From Chondrinema litorale (GTDB lineage: Bacteria; Bacteroidota; Bacteroidia; Cytophagales; Flammeovirgaceae), in assembly GCF_026250525.1 (NCBI RefSeq), contig NZ_CP111043.1:3029001-3093000 (forward strand): a stretch of 64,000 nucleotides of DNA, in the 5' to 3' direction. The position numbers and the translations under genes are program-made. Below, piece by piece: positions 62,869 through 64,000 of the stretch. Under the pieces are notes generated by a model. The model made no database searches. It worked only from the letters and a program-made list of their open reading frames with translations, and was not told the DNA's origin. Each line of letters opens with the position of its first letter. The stretch's first letter is position 1.

Positions 62869-62965
62869 ATATATTTTTTGTAAAGCAGCTTTCTGAATTT
62901 ATTTTTTCAAATTTCTCTTTACTTGTTATCATTGCTTCAATCAGCTTTTAACTATAATTTTTATT

Positions 62966-64000
62966 TTGAAGAAAGGACTTTTACATCTTTTTTTATTCCT
63001 CTTAACTTTTACTGCTACTACTTTTGCCGGTATGGAATGGACCGCAGGTAGGTTTATAACAATACCTGAAGGTGAAGATTGGACATTTCTTGAAGCTGTC
63101 TGGCGCTATTTGACAGATATAGAAAAGTCAGATTTAATTAAGGGTTTAACTTATTCGATTCCTTTTCTAACTATTCTTACATTTCATGAATTTGGCCATT
63201 ATTTTACTGCTAAATACTATAAGCTTAAAGTAACATTGCCATTTTATATACCTTTTTGGTTTTTGGGATTAATGCCAGCAATCGGAACAATGGGGGCTTT
63301 TATCAGAATAAAAAGTATGATAAGGTCTCGCAAAGAGTTTTTCGATGTGGGAATAGCTGGTCCTTTAGCAGGATTTATAGTTGCCCTCTTTGTTATTTTT
63401 TATGGCTTTACTCATCTGCCTGAGCCAGATTATATTTATGAAATTCACCCAGAATACAAGGAGCTTGGTGCTAATTACGAGGAAGAAGCTTATAAAGACT
63501 TACCAGAAGGAGCCAATTTACAAATGGGAACCAACCTTTTATATGAGTTTTGTAAAGCATATTTAGTAGACGATCCTGCACGAATTCCAAATCCGCATGA
63601 GATTATGCATTATCCATGGCTGTTGGCTGGTTTTTTAGCATGCTTCTTTACAGCACTTAATTTAATTCCTATTGGTCAACTAGATGGGGGACATATTTTG
63701 TATGGATTAATTGGCTCGAAAAAACATAGGATTGCATCACCTGCTTTTTTTGTGTTATTTATCTTTATAGGTGGCTTGGGTATATTTTCTATCCAAGATT
63801 TTGTAGAAAACTTTGATTATAATATGCAAATGGTAGCTTTTTATCTACTGTTTTTGTTTTTTGTTTTTGACAAACTCAGCAAAAATAAATTGCATATTGT
63901 TCTTATAGTTTTTGGCGTATTTAGCCTCCAATTGCTGGTAAAATATATTTTTCCGGAGGTAATTGGTTTCAGTGGCTGGTTAGTTTTTGGCTTGCTATTG
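62966..64000 (+). CDS. Site-2 protease-like M50 metallopeptidase, partial
   Basis: Open to the right edge; at least 345 residues. TTG 62966 gives a hydrophobic first segment (KKGLLHLFLFLLTFTATTFAG); ATG 63032 is the alternative. Metal-binding HEFGH in TFHEFGHYFTAKYY near residue 74, and the third ligand in NLIPIGQLDGGH, place it firmly in M50. AGPLAGF is the transmembrane Gly-rich loop. Several more helices follow. Such proteases cut membrane-bound substrates, often transcription factors or signal peptides; the substrate is unknown. Confidence 0.88.
   Translation, partial: MKKGLLHLFLFLLTFTATTFAGMEWTAGRFITIPEGEDWTFLEAVWRYLTDIEKSDLIKGLTYSIPFLTILTFHEFGHYFTAKYYKLKVTLPFYIPFWFLGLMPAIGTMGAFIRIKSMIRSRKEFFDVGIAGPLAGFIVALFVIFYGFTHLPEPDYIYEIHPEYKELGANYEEEAYKDLPEGANLQMGTNLLYEFCKAYLVDDPARIPNPHEIMHYPWLLAGFLACFFTALNLIPIGQLDGGHILYGLIGSKKHRIASPAFFVLFIFIGGLGIFSIQDFVENFDYNMQMVAFYLLFLFFVFDKLSKNKLHIVLIVFGVFSLQLLVKYIFPEVIGFSGWLVFGLLL

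Noticed and set aside
1..64000. tRNA, rRNA, CRISPR array, IS element or prophage
   Set aside because: No cloverleaf-like segment, regular spacer array, transposase, integrase or phage gene was seen on either strand.

Overview
The window reads as chromosome of an AT-rich member of the Bacteroidota, most likely a gliding, Cytophagales-type marine or soil bacterium. The evidence is a 1445-residue PKD-repeat surface protein with a gliding-motility/type IX secretion C-terminal domain next to a PorP/SprF partner, a TonB-dependent receptor, many lipoproteins and signal-peptide proteins, TANNTTTG-type -7 boxes, few Shine-Dalgarno sequences, and intrinsic terminators between most transcription units. 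I saw no tRNA, rRNA, CRISPR array, insertion sequence or prophage. The first and last genes run off the window.

Layout. 1-5.8 kb: partial tandem-GNAT protein, a long divergent PurF-like amidophosphoribosyltransferase, a lipoprotein, gpmI and an RluA-type pseudouridine synthase. 6.1-11.5 kb: the PKD adhesin and PorP/SprF protein. 11.5-18 kb: YdcF-like protein, lipoprotein, PAS histidine kinase, MgChl/MoxR-type AAA+ ATPase and a secreted esterase. 18.1-25.8 kb: FCP1-like phosphatase, HMG-CoA reductase, YggS, YceI with a palindromic operator and a MarR regulator, a Tat-linked GMC oxidoreductase pair, a small membrane protein and thioredoxin. 25.8-32.2 kb: gcvP, a Tat-signal HisC-like aminotransferase and a TonB receptor. 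32.3-37.6 kb (minus strand): a SpoIIE-phosphatase/STAS/HATPase partner-switching set followed by yraN and two rhomboid proteases. 37.9-48.5 kb: Omp85-type barrel, GH5 mannanase-like enzyme, NAD-binding epimerase-like protein, orphan protein, MATE transporter, cupredoxin plus beta-propeller dehydrogenase-like pair, and M20 hydrolase. 48.7-55.3 kb: a DUF6909-like protein, then a GntR-regulated sugar cluster (DeoC, Gfo/Idh/MocA, GNAT, isomerase/epimerase). 55.3-61.7 kb (minus strand): orphan genes, an esterase and the trp operon trpL-E-G-D-orf-C. 61.8-64 kb: DEDDy exonuclease, small membrane protein and partial M50 protease.

The best hidden signal is upstream of trpE. A 26-codon leader ORF with three Trp codons within five positions (residues 10, 12 and 14) precedes a 16-bp perfect terminator hairpin. 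The leader also holds exact complements for a protector (1:2) and an antiterminator (2:3) helix, so a complete ribosome-stalling attenuator can be read straight from the bases. Other points of interest are a 68-codon ORF inside the trp operon, the palindrome on the yceI promoter, a Tat-signal PLP aminotransferase, a partner-switching set with no visible sigma factor, and a terminator whose U-tract runs directly into the start codon of the GH5 gene.
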